Assembly (NCBI RefSeq): GCF_010537335.1
Contig: NZ_AP019711.1
Coordinates: 1,674,001 to 1,738,000, forward strand
Origin: Amedibacterium intestinale
GTDB lineage: Bacteria > Bacillota_I > Bacilli_A > Erysipelotrichales > Erysipelotrichaceae
Direction: 5' to 3'
Length of the DNA stretch: 64,000 nt
Part shown: positions 17,769-26,543 of the stretch, in pieces
Layout of the letters: every line of letters starts with the position of its first letter
Numbering within the stretch: position 1 is the first letter of the stretch
Program-made: the position numbers and the translations under genes
Notes under the pieces: model-generated
Database searches by the model: none
What the model saw: the letters and a program-made list of their open reading frames with translations, nothing else
What the model was told of the DNA's origin: nothing

Positions 17769-19013
17769 CTAATACCATGCCTTACTGAAACGTTTGCTTA
17801 AGTATTTTACTGTAATATTTAAAATTAGTACGAATACAAGAATAATAATTGAAATAGCACATGCCAGTTCAAAGTTTGGTTGTTCACTACTCATAATGTT
17901 ATAAATCTGAACTGCAAGAGATGTCCCCTGTGTTGTTAAAGTAGGTGCATCGTTTACATAAGTTCCCATGGTATAAATCAATGCCGCACTTTCACCAATC
18001 ACACGTCCAATACTTAACAATACCCCAGTTAAAATACCAGGAACTGCACATGGAAGAACAACTTTAAAAATCGTTTGACTTTGGTTTGCCCCTACCGATA
18101 AAGAAGCATCACGCAAAGACTGTGGAACTACAATAAGTGCTTCTTCCGTAGAGCGAATGATCGTTGGAAGAAGAATGATTGCCATCGTTAGTCCACCTAG
18201 TAAAACATTTGTAGTTTTTGCGCCAAACAATTGTGTTACTGGGAATAAAACTGTTACCCCCATCAAACCAAAGATAATACTAGGTACTCCTGTTAACATT
18301 TCAATACCACTTCGAATAATGGAAGTTAATTTATTCACTTTTGCATATTCATGCAGATAAATCGCAGCTGCAATTCCTAAAGGAAGAGCAATCAATAAAG
18401 ATACAGCAATCAGATACAAAGTTGTGATAATAGAACCGCGAACTCCTCCACCTGGTGTTTTAAAATAGACTTTTCCAATAGATACTGCCTGTGTATCCAA
18501 GGTATCTGCCAAATCTTTTGCACTTTGGCTCATAATCGCACCACCAATGCCACCAACACCATTCGCATCTGTATATGGAAGATTTTCTACCTGATACCCT
18601 ACTTCCACTTGTCGTTTATCTTTTGTTTTTACACTTTCATCGATCATTTTCAAAAAAGGAGAGTTTTTATCGATGTATTCTACAAGTATGATATCATCTT
18701 TATTTGTATCTTTTGCATCTACAAAACCAATTCCCCATTTGCTGCTGAAGAAAACATTTTCATCTAAATCTGATGGACGCTCAAAATTACCAGGTTTATT
18801 ATACGCTTCTTCTACACTTAACATATAATTGCTGGACCAGTAATTTCCCGTCAGCATTTTTAACCCCAATGTTCCAGAACCTTTGGAAAAGATAAATACA
18901 AAGATTGCCAAAAGTACGAAAACACTTAGTGCACTGGAAAGATAGGTTATGATATTTAAAACACTATCTTTTATTTTACGTTTCTTTTTCATTGTTTCAG
19001 ATGCTGCTATCAT
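17769..19013 (-). CDS. pstA: Phosphate ABC transporter permease PstA, with a large extracytoplasmic insert
   Basis: One of the two membrane subunits of the phosphate importer. The C-terminal part (about residues 195-414) is a standard PstA permease, with the cytoplasmic coupling region around [21 protein letters not shown]. The protein is 414 residues, well above the usual 280-300. The excess is a soluble insert of about 140 residues (about 50-190) between helix 1 and helix 2, containing [13 protein letters not shown] and [12 protein letters not shown]. By topology it faces outside. Its start codon overlaps the pstC stop (ATGA), which indicates translational coupling. The insert has no annotation I recognise. 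Confidence 0.93.
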   Translation of the reverse strand: MIAASETMKKKRKIKDSVLNIITYLSSALSVFVLLAIFVFIFSKGSGTLGLKMLTGNYWSSNYMLSVEEAYNKPGNFERPSDLDENVFFSSKWGIGFVDAKDTNKDDIILVEYIDKNSPFLKMIDESVKTKDKRQVEVGYQVENLPYTDANGVGGIGGAIMSQSAKDLADTLDTQAVSIGKVYFKTPGGGVRGSIITTLYLIAVSLLIALPLGIAAAIYLHEYAKVNKLTSIIRSGIEMLTGVPSIIFGLMGVTVLFPVTQLFGAKTTNVLLGGLTMAIILLPTIIRSTEEALIVVPQSLRDASLSVGANQSQTIFKVVLPCAVPGILTGVLLSIGRVIGESAALIYTMGTYVNDAPTLTTQGTSLAVQIYNIMSSEQPNFELACAISIIILVFVLILNITVKYLSKRFSKAWY

Positions 19014-19951
19014 TTCACATTCCCTACTTTCTTTTTCACAAGATTCAACAACAGATTAGAAAGCAGGATGACTGCCATCAGCACAAGACCTGCAGAGAAT
19101 CGAATATCATAATCTAAACCGGATGTTTCTTTTAAACCGGATAACATCGTTGTAGTTAAGGTACGTGTAGTATCAAATAGATTTACCGTTGGTCCAAACA
19201 TTTTATTTCCAGCTACCATCGCAACGGCAGTTGCTTCACCAAAGGCACGACCAATACCTAAGATTGCCCCTGCAAAAATTCCTGATTTTGCACTTGCCAG
19301 CACAACTTTAAAGTTTGTTTGTGTTTTTGTAGCACCTAGTGCCAGGCTTCCAAGCTCAATATCTGGATCAACAGATCGAATTGCTGTAATACTTAAAGAA
19401 GTAATTGTTGGATAAATCATAATAGCAAGTAATAAAATTACTGCTAGTAAGGAACTTCCACCAGCGGTAACATAACCAAAGCTGGCAGCTAATTTACTAA
19501 CCAATACAGTAATGGTACCAGAAGCAAATACCCCATAAACAACAGATGGAATAGATGCTAAAAGTTCGACTACTGTTGTCATGACTGCAGATACTTTTTT
19601 AGGCGCAATCTTTACAATAAACAACGCACTTAATACGGATAATGGAAAAGAAATCAACAATGCTCCAAAAGAGGAAACAAGAGTATTGATGATGATAAAT
19701 CCAACTCCATATACGCCCTGATCTTTTCTCCATAAAGTTCCAAATAGAAAATCTAAGAAATTTACTTGTCCATACTGATAATCAGGCATGAATGGAGAAA
19801 TTCCCTTCAAGCTGATAAATATGATAATTATCGCAATCGCACTGGAAGATAAAAGTGCAGCCAGCATGAACAGAAATCGCATTCGCATATCTTTCTTTAG
19901 TTTTTTCGCATTTTTTTCTGAGCTAATATACCCTCTGACATAAGTCTTCAT
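19010..19951 (-). CDS. pstC: Phosphate ABC transporter permease PstC
   Basis: Membrane subunit pairing with PstA. The 313 residues have six predicted helices, and the PstC coupling region around SVDPDIELGSLALGATKTQT and IGRAFGEATAVAMVAGN is clear. It overlaps pstA by four bases. An 80-base gap with a hairpin separates it from pstS, allowing more PstS than permease to be made. Confidence 0.95.
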   Translation of the reverse strand: MKTYVRGYISSEKNAKKLKKDMRMRFLFMLAALLSSSAIAIIIIFISLKGISPFMPDYQYGQVNFLDFLFGTLWRKDQGVYGVGFIIINTLVSSFGALLISFPLSVLSALFIVKIAPKKVSAVMTTVVELLASIPSVVYGVFASGTITVLVSKLAASFGYVTAGGSSLLAVILLLAIMIYPTITSLSITAIRSVDPDIELGSLALGATKTQTNFKVVLASAKSGIFAGAILGIGRAFGEATAVAMVAGNKMFGPTVNLFDTTRTLTTTMLSGLKETSGLDYDIRFSAGLVLMAVILLSNLLLNLVKKKVGNVK

Positions 19952-19984
19952 TTCATCACCAATCCTTATTCCTATACAGTAAAT

Positions 19985-20007
19985 AACAGCCTGACCCGCA
20001 GGCTGTT
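19985..20007 (-). terminator. Intercistronic hairpin between pstS and pstC (attenuator-like)
   Basis: Perfect arms AACAGCCTG (19985-19993) and CAGGCTGTT (19999-20007). The T-tract after it is poor, so it may act as a partial terminator or 3'-end stabiliser for the pstS message. Confidence 0.6.
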
Positions 20008-20030
20008 TATGCGATTACTTACGCTTTTAT

Positions 20031-20966
20031 TTATTTAACATCTTCCCAGTTTGTTGTTTCCCCTTTGAAGATAGACTGTAACTGAGCCTGTGTCATATTG
20101 CTTGTTGGGTTGTCTTTCTGTACAACTGCAACAACGGCATCAATACAGTACTGTCCACTTTCCATTGCACTTGTGATATCTCCATCTTCATCTTTAAATT
20201 CACGAGAAGCAAAACCGATATCAGCAGCGTTAGGACCATCTTTTTCTCCACCAAGAACACGTTTTACAGCATCTCCACTACCTGTCTGGTTCATAACAAA
20301 TTTGAAGTTACCTGCCATTGGTGAGAATGCTTCCAATGTTGCTTTTACTGTTTTTTCTACAGAAGTAGAACCACCTGTTGTAATCGTAATTCCAGAATTA
20401 TCTTTTTCTAATACTGGATATTTTTTCGCAAGTTCTGCCCATGGAGTTGCTTTTGATAAATCAACTTCTCCACCATTTTTCTGAACGATTGTCATACCTT
20501 CTTTAGAATTCTGAATGAAGTCTAGATATGCAGCAACTAACTGTTCTTTATCTTCACTTCCAAAATCACCTTTTGCACGAGTAACGTAATTAAATGGTCT
20601 TTGTAATTTGTAAGAACCATCAAGAACTGTTTCACTAGATGCTGTTACTCCTTCATACTGTACAGCTTTTACATTGTTTTTCTCAAAATCTGTTGATAAG
20701 GATGTATATCCAATACCATTTGCATCCTGTCCAACTTTTGCGGCCATATCATCATTTGATGATACTTCTGTTGCAGATTTTGTTAATTCCTTTTCAAAAC
20801 CTACACCTTTTTCAAAAGCTTCTCTTGTACCACTTGTGGAATCACGAGTGTATACATGAATTTCCCCTTTCAATCCAGTTGCAGAAGCATCTTTTCCATC
20901 TCCGCCTGTACTTCCACATCCTGCTAACATTGCAACTACAAATAAACTAGCTAATAATTTTTTCAT
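20031..20966 (-). CDS. pstS: Phosphate-binding lipoprotein PstS, apparently circularly permuted
   Basis: The first gene of the pst operon, encoding a 311-residue lipoprotein (MLAGC lipobox, cysteine 17) that should capture phosphate outside the membrane. The two halves of the PstS fold are in swapped order. Residues 36-190 begin with RDSTSGTREAFE, then GIGYTSLS and a SYKLQRPFNYVTR strand; in ordinary PstS these follow the central linker. Residues 196-311 then give GGSTSVEKTV, QTGSGDAVK, ADIGFASRE and a C-terminal QLQSIFKGETTNWEDV; in ordinary PstS these come first. The protein ends exactly where the usual N-terminal half ends. The known phosphate-binding elements (GSTS, GSGD, SGTR) are all kept. 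AAGGAGGAGAG precedes the ATG. Confidence 0.9.
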   Translation of the reverse strand: MKKLLASLFVVAMLAGCGSTGGDGKDASATGLKGEIHVYTRDSTSGTREAFEKGVGFEKELTKSATEVSSNDDMAAKVGQDANGIGYTSLSTDFEKNNVKAVQYEGVTASSETVLDGSYKLQRPFNYVTRAKGDFGSEDKEQLVAAYLDFIQNSKEGMTIVQKNGGEVDLSKATPWAELAKKYPVLEKDNSGITITTGGSTSVEKTVKATLEAFSPMAGNFKFVMNQTGSGDAVKRVLGGEKDGPNAADIGFASREFKDEDGDITSAMESGQYCIDAVVAVVQKDNPTSNMTQAQLQSIFKGETTNWEDVK

Positions 20967-21032
20967 TTATAACTCTCCTCCTTGAAGACAGTTATAGAAT
21001 ACAACAAGTTTATGAATTCCATATTTCATTCT

Positions 21033-21049
21033 TGTTAAGAAATTGTTAA
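21033..21049 (-). promoter_or_regulatory. PhoP-box-like direct repeat before pstS
   Basis: On the minus strand TTAACA occurs twice with an 11-base period (21044-21049 and 21033-21038). This fits the TT(A/C/T)ACA repeats bound by PhoP in Bacillus. It lies about 70 bases before the pstS start. Confidence 0.6.
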
Positions 21050-21085
21050 ATTCTGTTTTTTTACCTTATATATTGAAATATTAAA

Positions 21086-21110
21086 AAACGGATATTCTTA
21101 CTATCCGTTT
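21086..21110 (-). terminator. Terminator of the phosphatase-YibE/F operon
   Basis: Arms AAACGGATA (21086-21094) and TATCCGTTT (21102-21110), followed by TTTTAAT on the minus strand. Confidence 0.8.
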
Positions 21111-21123
21111 AAATAATCTTTAT

Positions 21124-22293
21124 TTAATTATTTATTTTCCTAAACCAGCTGCAGCGCAGAAAAAATTTCTCACTTAACATTCCAGCACATAACATGGATG
21201 CAATAGGAACCGTTAATACAATTCCTAATGTTCCAGTAATTCCCTGCGCAAATTCAATTGTAATATAATTCGAATTCATCAGCTGCTTAACATCTACATT
21301 AAACGAAAACAAAACTAGCAAGGATACAAACGCACTTCCTGCAAATGCCAGAATTAACGTATTCGTCATGGTACCTATCATATCTTTTCCTATTTCAAGT
21401 CCAGAATGAAATAATTCCTTTGTGGTAATATCTGGCTTATGTGTACGAATTTCGAATAAAGAAGATGTAATCGACATTGCCACATCCATAATTGCACCTA
21501 AGGAAGAAATTAAAATTCCTGCAAACATAATATCTTTTATAGATAATCCTGTTTCAGCACTGATTAAAATTAAACTCTCTGCTTCTTCACTGCTAAATCC
21601 ATCGATATGCAACAAAAAAGACATAAAGTAAAAGCATAATGAACAAAGCAACACTCCACTGATCGTAGATAAAATTGCGCTATACGTTTTGATAGAATGA
21701 CCATTTAACAAAAGCAACGTGACAACTGTTGATAAGGCTATTACAAGTACAGTCATGAGCAAAGGCGGATATCCGGAAAATACAGTCGGCAATAAAACAT
21801 AAATGATGAGATACAAAGAATATGCTAATCCAATAATTGATTTCACGCCTTTTCCTTTACCTATAAAAATAACCGCAAGACATAAGATGGATATAAAAAG
21901 AATCATTCCAAATGATCGGTCATATTGATAAACGGTATAATAGGGCTCAATGTTTTCCGGCTCATCAGCATTAACTATAATTTTTGTTCCTTCCTTTACT
22001 ACTACATTATGAACAGCTGTTACATAATTGTTAATTTCTACCCTTTCCCCTTTATGCTTTCCTTCTAAAAATTCTACTTCGATATTTTGCTGACCTAAAT
22101 TTAGTTTTAATTTTTCATCATATGTTAAAGTATTACTTTTTACTTTCGTAACCTTTGCAGAAATATAATAATTTGCACTGTTATTTACTCTTGAGTATTC
22201 TTTTTTATAAAATTTATTAAATAATAAGGAGAATAACATGGTTAAAATCATTATGATTAAAACCACCTTATTCTCTTTTAACTGTTTTATCAT
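21124..22293 (-). CDS. YibE/F family membrane protein
   Basis: A 389-residue multi-pass membrane protein of the YibE/F family. One N-terminal helix (about 10-27) is followed by an extracytoplasmic beta-rich domain (to about 125), then seven or eight helices. The family segments around GALGAIMDVAMSITSSLFEI and GKDMIGTMTNTLILAFAGS are visible. Biochemical function is unknown. It starts three bases after the stop of the surface phosphatase gene, so the two are one operon. That operon stands just upstream of pstS and ends at its own terminator. Confidence 0.85.
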   Translation of the reverse strand: MIKQLKENKVVLIIMILTMLFSLLFNKFYKKEYSRVNNSANYYISAKVTKVKSNTLTYDEKLKLNLGQQNIEVEFLEGKHKGERVEINNYVTAVHNVVVKEGTKIIVNADEPENIEPYYTVYQYDRSFGMILFISILCLAVIFIGKGKGVKSIIGLAYSLYLIIYVLLPTVFSGYPPLLMTVLVIALSTVVTLLLLNGHSIKTYSAILSTISGVLLCSLCFYFMSFLLHIDGFSSEEAESLILISAETGLSIKDIMFAGILISSLGAIMDVAMSITSSLFEIRTHKPDITTKELFHSGLEIGKDMIGTMTNTLILAFAGSAFVSLLVLFSFNVDVKQLMNSNYITIEFAQGITGTLGIVLTVPIASMLCAGMLSEKFFLRCSWFRKINN

Positions 22294-22296
22294 TTA

Positions 22297-24882
22297 TTAT
22301 TTAGATTCTTTTTTATTTTTTCTCAAGACAACAGCACTGCCTAATGCTCCAACCATCATGAAAGCATAAGGAATTACATTCATTTGTACACCTGTTTTAA
22401 CATCATCTTTAGATGAAACATTCTGTGTATTCTCAGAATTTACAGGTTTTTTATCATTGTCTGACAATTGTGGTACCTCTGGCAATTGTGGTGTCTGCGT
22501 ACCTGTATCTGGTTTATTTACATCCTGTCCTTCCTGATTTCCAGATTCTGTATCCCCTGTATTACCTGTACCATTTCCATCATCTGTTGCTGCTTTTTCA
22601 TTCACAAGAACAAAACTTCCTAAATCTTTAGTTGTTACGATAATAGAAGAGCCATCTACTGTATAAGAAAGCTTATTTAGAGTGTAATTTTTTGCTGTAT
22701 CAGATAATTTATAAACACCTAAATGATTTACATCAAATCCAGCTGGAAGATCAAATTTAATTTTAATATCTCCTGTTGGTAAAATATTTATATTATTTTT
22801 TACCAATGCAATATCAATAATATTAAATTCTTTATCTTTATATTGTGATTTTACATAATCATAAACTGTTCCTTCTTTAATATCCTGAACCTGGAACTGT
22901 GCATCCTTTTCGATAGAACCAGCAGGAGCTGTAATTTCTGTTTTCACTGATGTTTCATCAGATGAAACTACAACATCTTCACTATTTACTTGTGGAGATT
23001 TTTTTACACTAAATTCATCAAGCAGTTCCCAGCTGCTGTCATTATATAAATAGGTTGACATTTTAAATTCATTGTCACTAACTTCAACATTCGAAATTGT
23101 ACGTTTTTTAGACTGATCCATTTTTGCAGCAAATGGGAAATCCATATTTGTTTTAATATCATAATACTTACTTCCACTAGCTGAGTTTGCAGTTAAATAT
23201 ACAATACCATCAGGATCTGTTACACTTTTTAAGTTTGTGGTATCCGTAACAACTTCTTGTCCTTTCATAACATGTGTACGTGTATAAACATGATCATGTC
23301 CCATTAAAACAACATCAATTCCTAATTCATCAAAAACTGGTGGAAGTTCATTTCTTCGCTGAATAATATCTCCATCTGTTGTATGACTTGCAGTTGAATA
23401 AACAGAGTGGTGGAATACTACAACTTTCCAGCGAACATCTTTATTTTTCGCAATTGCATCTTCCATAAATGCTTTGTGTTCTGCAGTGCTGGTATTATTT
23501 GAGTTAATATCCATAAACAATGTATTGTTGTAAACATACCAGTAATCTGTACCTGCTGTAGAATCTCCTAAATCTGCAGATTCATTTGGTAAATTAAAAT
23601 GCTGATTATAAGAATTTGAACTACTGTCATGATTTCCAATACTTGTTGCCTGTGGCATGCTTGAGAAAATTTCCTGATTTAAATAACCATCATATTGAGA
23701 CTCATTACTAGCTGTATTTACCTGGTCTCCAGCTGAAAGCAAGAAATTAGGATTGAATTTTTCTTTCGCATCATTTAAAGTTGCACTCCATCCTTCTGCA
23801 TCACTTTTAGCATTTCCACTGGCCCCAATCTGTGGATCTCCTGCAAAAATAAAGTTATATGATCCGTCAAAATCTTTTGTTTCAAATGTTTTAATATCAC
23901 TAGCTATATCACCATTTATAACACGATAAGCATATTTTGTGTTTTCTTTCAAATCTTTGATAGTTGCCTGATAATATCGTTTACCAGCATCATTTGATGG
24001 ATTTGTCAATGCCTTAATTGTTTTGCAATTACTAGGAATTTCTCCATTTACAAGATTCTTGTATTCTGTAACTTCTACCATTCCATCTGCATCCGTATTT
24101 GCATACCATGTAAGATTCATGCTTGTTTCATCACTGCCTACAGTAAGATTAATATCCTCTTGTATAACAGGTTCTTCCCCATACAATAACTGCATGTCAC
24201 TCATTTCAAAATAGACATCTGAACTGCTGCTTCTTCCCTGATGAATTTCAACAGAAACAATGTTTTTTCCGTTATGCAAAACATCTTTTAAATCATCCTT
24301 TGATAATTTCATATCAACTGTTTTTGGGCTACTATCATTAGAACCACCATATTCCATATTAGATGTAAAGCCACCATCAGGTTCATCATATGCAGCTACC
24401 TTATGTCCATTTATATAAATGATTGCGGCATCATCATATTTGAAATTAGCTGTTAACTCCGTTACTTCTTCTGCATTTTCAATGTTAACTTCTGTTCTAA
24501 AGAAAAATGCAGGAACATCTCCGTTATTTTTATCACCATTGATATATTGATTTAATAATACCGTAGGTGTGCATCCTCCACCTACATCATCCAACTTGCC
24601 ATTTTTAGCACCAAATTTTCCAGCTGCTTTATCCCAGCCGCTGATATCATAAGTATCTTTTGTCCACGCAAAACGATCTTCTGGTGTTCCCGGATCTACA
24701 TTGTTATCCAAATAAGACCATTGTGTATTCGCATTGATTAATTGCACTTTTTCTGTTTGTTTTGTATTTCTAGTTGCTTTTACCTTTATTGGAGTAACAG
24801 GATACGTTTGTGCTACCTGTACTGCCCCCATTGTTAACAGCAACGTTGCTGCTGATGCTTTTAAAACCTTGTTTTTATTCAT
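22297..24882 (-). CDS. Large surface metallophosphoesterase with C-terminal membrane anchor
   Basis: An 861-residue secreted protein. After the signal peptide (about 1-27) comes a galactose-binding-like domain (about 50-235), then a fibronectin-like purple acid phosphatase N-domain (about 240-335). A metallophosphatase domain (about 340-600) follows, with all motifs: FAGDPQ, SAGDQ, SIGNHDS, VFHHSVYS and MGHDHVYTRTH. The C-terminal region has a beta domain, a Gly/Pro/Thr-rich linker with repeated TPQLPEVPQLS, and then DVKTG (827-831), a hydrophobic helix (836-853) and RKNKKESK. That tail looks like a sortase-type or simple membrane anchor, although canonical LPxTG is absent. It probably releases phosphate from extracellular organic phosphates, feeding the neighbouring Pst system. 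GGAGG sits nine bases before the ATG. Confidence 0.88.
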   Translation of the reverse strand: MNKNKVLKASAATLLLTMGAVQVAQTYPVTPIKVKATRNTKQTEKVQLINANTQWSYLDNNVDPGTPEDRFAWTKDTYDISGWDKAAGKFGAKNGKLDDVGGGCTPTVLLNQYINGDKNNGDVPAFFFRTEVNIENAEEVTELTANFKYDDAAIIYINGHKVAAYDEPDGGFTSNMEYGGSNDSSPKTVDMKLSKDDLKDVLHNGKNIVSVEIHQGRSSSSDVYFEMSDMQLLYGEEPVIQEDINLTVGSDETSMNLTWYANTDADGMVEVTEYKNLVNGEIPSNCKTIKALTNPSNDAGKRYYQATIKDLKENTKYAYRVINGDIASDIKTFETKDFDGSYNFIFAGDPQIGASGNAKSDAEGWSATLNDAKEKFNPNFLLSAGDQVNTASNESQYDGYLNQEIFSSMPQATSIGNHDSSSNSYNQHFNLPNESADLGDSTAGTDYWYVYNNTLFMDINSNNTSTAEHKAFMEDAIAKNKDVRWKVVVFHHSVYSTASHTTDGDIIQRRNELPPVFDELGIDVVLMGHDHVYTRTHVMKGQEVVTDTTNLKSVTDPDGIVYLTANSASGSKYYDIKTNMDFPFAAKMDQSKKRTISNVEVSDNEFKMSTYLYNDSSWELLDEFSVKKSPQVNSEDVVVSSDETSVKTEITAPAGSIEKDAQFQVQDIKEGTVYDYVKSQYKDKEFNIIDIALVKNNINILPTGDIKIKFDLPAGFDVNHLGVYKLSDTAKNYTLNKLSYTVDGSSIIVTTKDLGSFVLVNEKAATDDGNGTGNTGDTESGNQEGQDVNKPDTGTQTPQLPEVPQLSDNDKKPVNSENTQNVSSKDDVKTGVQMNVIPYAFMMVGALGSAVVLRKNKKESK

Positions 24883-25071
24883 CTTATATCCTCCTCATGA
24901 ACTGAACGCCCATACTTTAACATAAGAAAAATATGAATCCAATACATTTAACGTTATATTTACACAAGGAAATCATATCTTTACATTTCTTTGTTTTTTA
25001 TGTATTTCAAAAGTAGGAACTACTACATTCAACGATAGTTTTAATTATTTCAATTTGTCTTGAAACATAAA

Positions 25072-25115
25072 AAAACGATAACTGTTGTTACCTGCCAATA
25101 ACATGTTATCGTTTT
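25072..25115 (-). terminator. Terminator of rpiB
   Basis: Arms AAAACGATAAC (25072-25082) and GTTATCGTTTT (25105-25115) with a T-run on the minus strand. Confidence 0.85.
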
Positions 25116-25123
25116 TTTACTTT

Positions 25124-25564
25124 TTATTTTTCTAATGCCATGACTTTATCAATTCTTCTTTGATGACGTTCTTCATTAGAGAATGGAGTATTGATCCAAA
25201 TGTTTACAATTTCTTTTGCCAGTAATTCTCCTGTTACAAGCTGTCCAATTGCCAATACATTTGTATCGTTATGTTCTCTTGTAAGTTTTGCACTTACTGG
25301 ATCGCTTATCAATGCACAGCGAACTCCTTTTATTTTATTTGCGGTAATACTTGCCCCAACTCCTGTACTGCACAATACAATTCCTCGATCATTTTTTCCT
25401 TCTCCAACAGATTTTGCTGCAGGTGCAACCGTATCTGGATAATCCATAGAATCTTTTGTATGTGTCCCAAAATCTTCTACTTCATGTCCCATTTCGACAA
25501 GCATTTCTTTAATCATATTTTTGTAATCTAGCGCGCCATGATCACAAGCCATCGCAATTTTCAT
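25124..25564 (-). CDS. rpiB: Ribose-5-phosphate isomerase B
   Basis: Interconverts ribose 5-phosphate and ribulose 5-phosphate in the pentose phosphate pathway. The 146 residues are the normal length of the RpiB/LacAB family. Visible are ACDHGA at the start (phosphate and sugar contacts), the catalytic cysteine in LCSTGVGASI, and REHNDTNVLAIG. The CSTGVG form fits RpiB, and no LacA/LacB pair is present. It may share a transcript with the HAD gene upstream, 94 bases away. Confidence 0.93.
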   Translation of the reverse strand: MKIAMACDHGALDYKNMIKEMLVEMGHEVEDFGTHTKDSMDYPDTVAPAAKSVGEGKNDRGIVLCSTGVGASITANKIKGVRCALISDPVSAKLTREHNDTNVLAIGQLVTGELLAKEIVNIWINTPFSNEERHQRRIDKVMALEK

Positions 25565-25658
25565 ATTTTATCTCTCCTTTTTACCTTCCTAATTCCATAA
25601 ACATTATAACAGAAAGACTGTGTTTCTCAAAACGTTAATACAAATGATATCAGTTATT

Positions 25659-26327
25659 TTATAGTATTTGAGACAAACAATCCACAAGCTCATTCATGGA
25701 TGCAATCATATAATACGACATTTCCTGTGTTCTTCCACAGCTAAGATGATCCCTATTCACCCAAATACGTTTCCATCCCATCTTTGCTGCTGGTACGATA
25801 TCCCACCAATATCCTTTCGCAATATGACAATGGTTTGCATCAGACAGATGAAACGTATCTTCTGTTAAGGAAAAAAAGTTTAAAGATGGTTTATAACAAT
25901 GACAATCTTCTGCGCAAATGGCATCATCAAAAAGATAGTCTAAACTTTTCTGATGCCATTCTAACATTTCTTTTGTACAGTTTGACATTAATATAAGCCT
26001 ATATCCCTGTTTTTTACATTCTTTTAAAGCATTCATAACATCAGAAAACGGGTGAAAAAAACGATGTATATCCAAAATCTCATCATAGGAAGCAACATAA
26101 ACATTTGTATTCATTTCCATATCACAATAAGAAAGAACTTCATATAATAATTCATCATAAGAACGAAAATCTTCACCATACATCAAACGATCTTCATAAT
26201 TATGAAAAATTTCTACCGCTTTTTTACCAAATCCGCCCTTTTTATCTCCTATCTTTTGTATGTATGCATATAAATTGGAAGTATCAAGTAATGTTCCATA
26301 ACAATCAAATGTTAATATCTTATTCAT
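25659..26327 (-). CDS. HAD superfamily hydrolase (haloacid dehalogenase-like)
   Basis: A 222-residue HAD protein. Motif I is FDCYGTLLDT with the nucleophile D9, motif II is LMSNCT, motif III has the lysine in CYKPSLNFF and motif IV is DIVPAAKMGW. The CYGT form of motif I is common in haloacid dehalogenase-type (class II) members. Cap helices lie at about 15-85. The substrate is not predictable. AGGAGG precedes the ATG, and the gene lies directly upstream of rpiB, so a phosphosugar substrate is possible but unproven. Confidence 0.85.
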   Translation of the reverse strand: MNKILTFDCYGTLLDTSNLYAYIQKIGDKKGGFGKKAVEIFHNYEDRLMYGEDFRSYDELLYEVLSYCDMEMNTNVYVASYDEILDIHRFFHPFSDVMNALKECKKQGYRLILMSNCTKEMLEWHQKSLDYLFDDAICAEDCHCYKPSLNFFSLTEDTFHLSDANHCHIAKGYWWDIVPAAKMGWKRIWVNRDHLSCGRTQEMSYYMIASMNELVDCLSQIL

Positions 26328-26515
26328 ATTTCCTCCTTCTTTTTCACTAGTTCCTTTTATAGATTACTTCTCTAACATGCAGGAATTTAAAACTAACTTC
26401 TAAAAGTGCTTCTAAATAAGTTTGTAAGATACAATAATATTTTATCATTGATCCAATATCGCAACAATCCTGTAAAATCAAGAGGATAATTTGATATCTA
26501 TCTTTTCATAGAAAA

Positions 26516-26533
26516 AAGCGGTTTTCACCGCTT
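26516..26533 (-). terminator. Terminator of the amino-acid ABC transporter operon
   Basis: Arms AAGCGGT (26516-26522) and ACCGCTT (26527-26533), with TTTTTTC following on the minus strand. Confidence 0.85.
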
Positions 26534-26543
26534 CTTTGTTATA

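Noticed and set aside
20098-20484. A 128-codon plus-strand frame across pstS
   Set aside because: Antisense shadow of pstS, with no promoter or ribosome site. Similar antisense frames over ispD, the phosphatase, parB and opp genes were discarded for the same reason.
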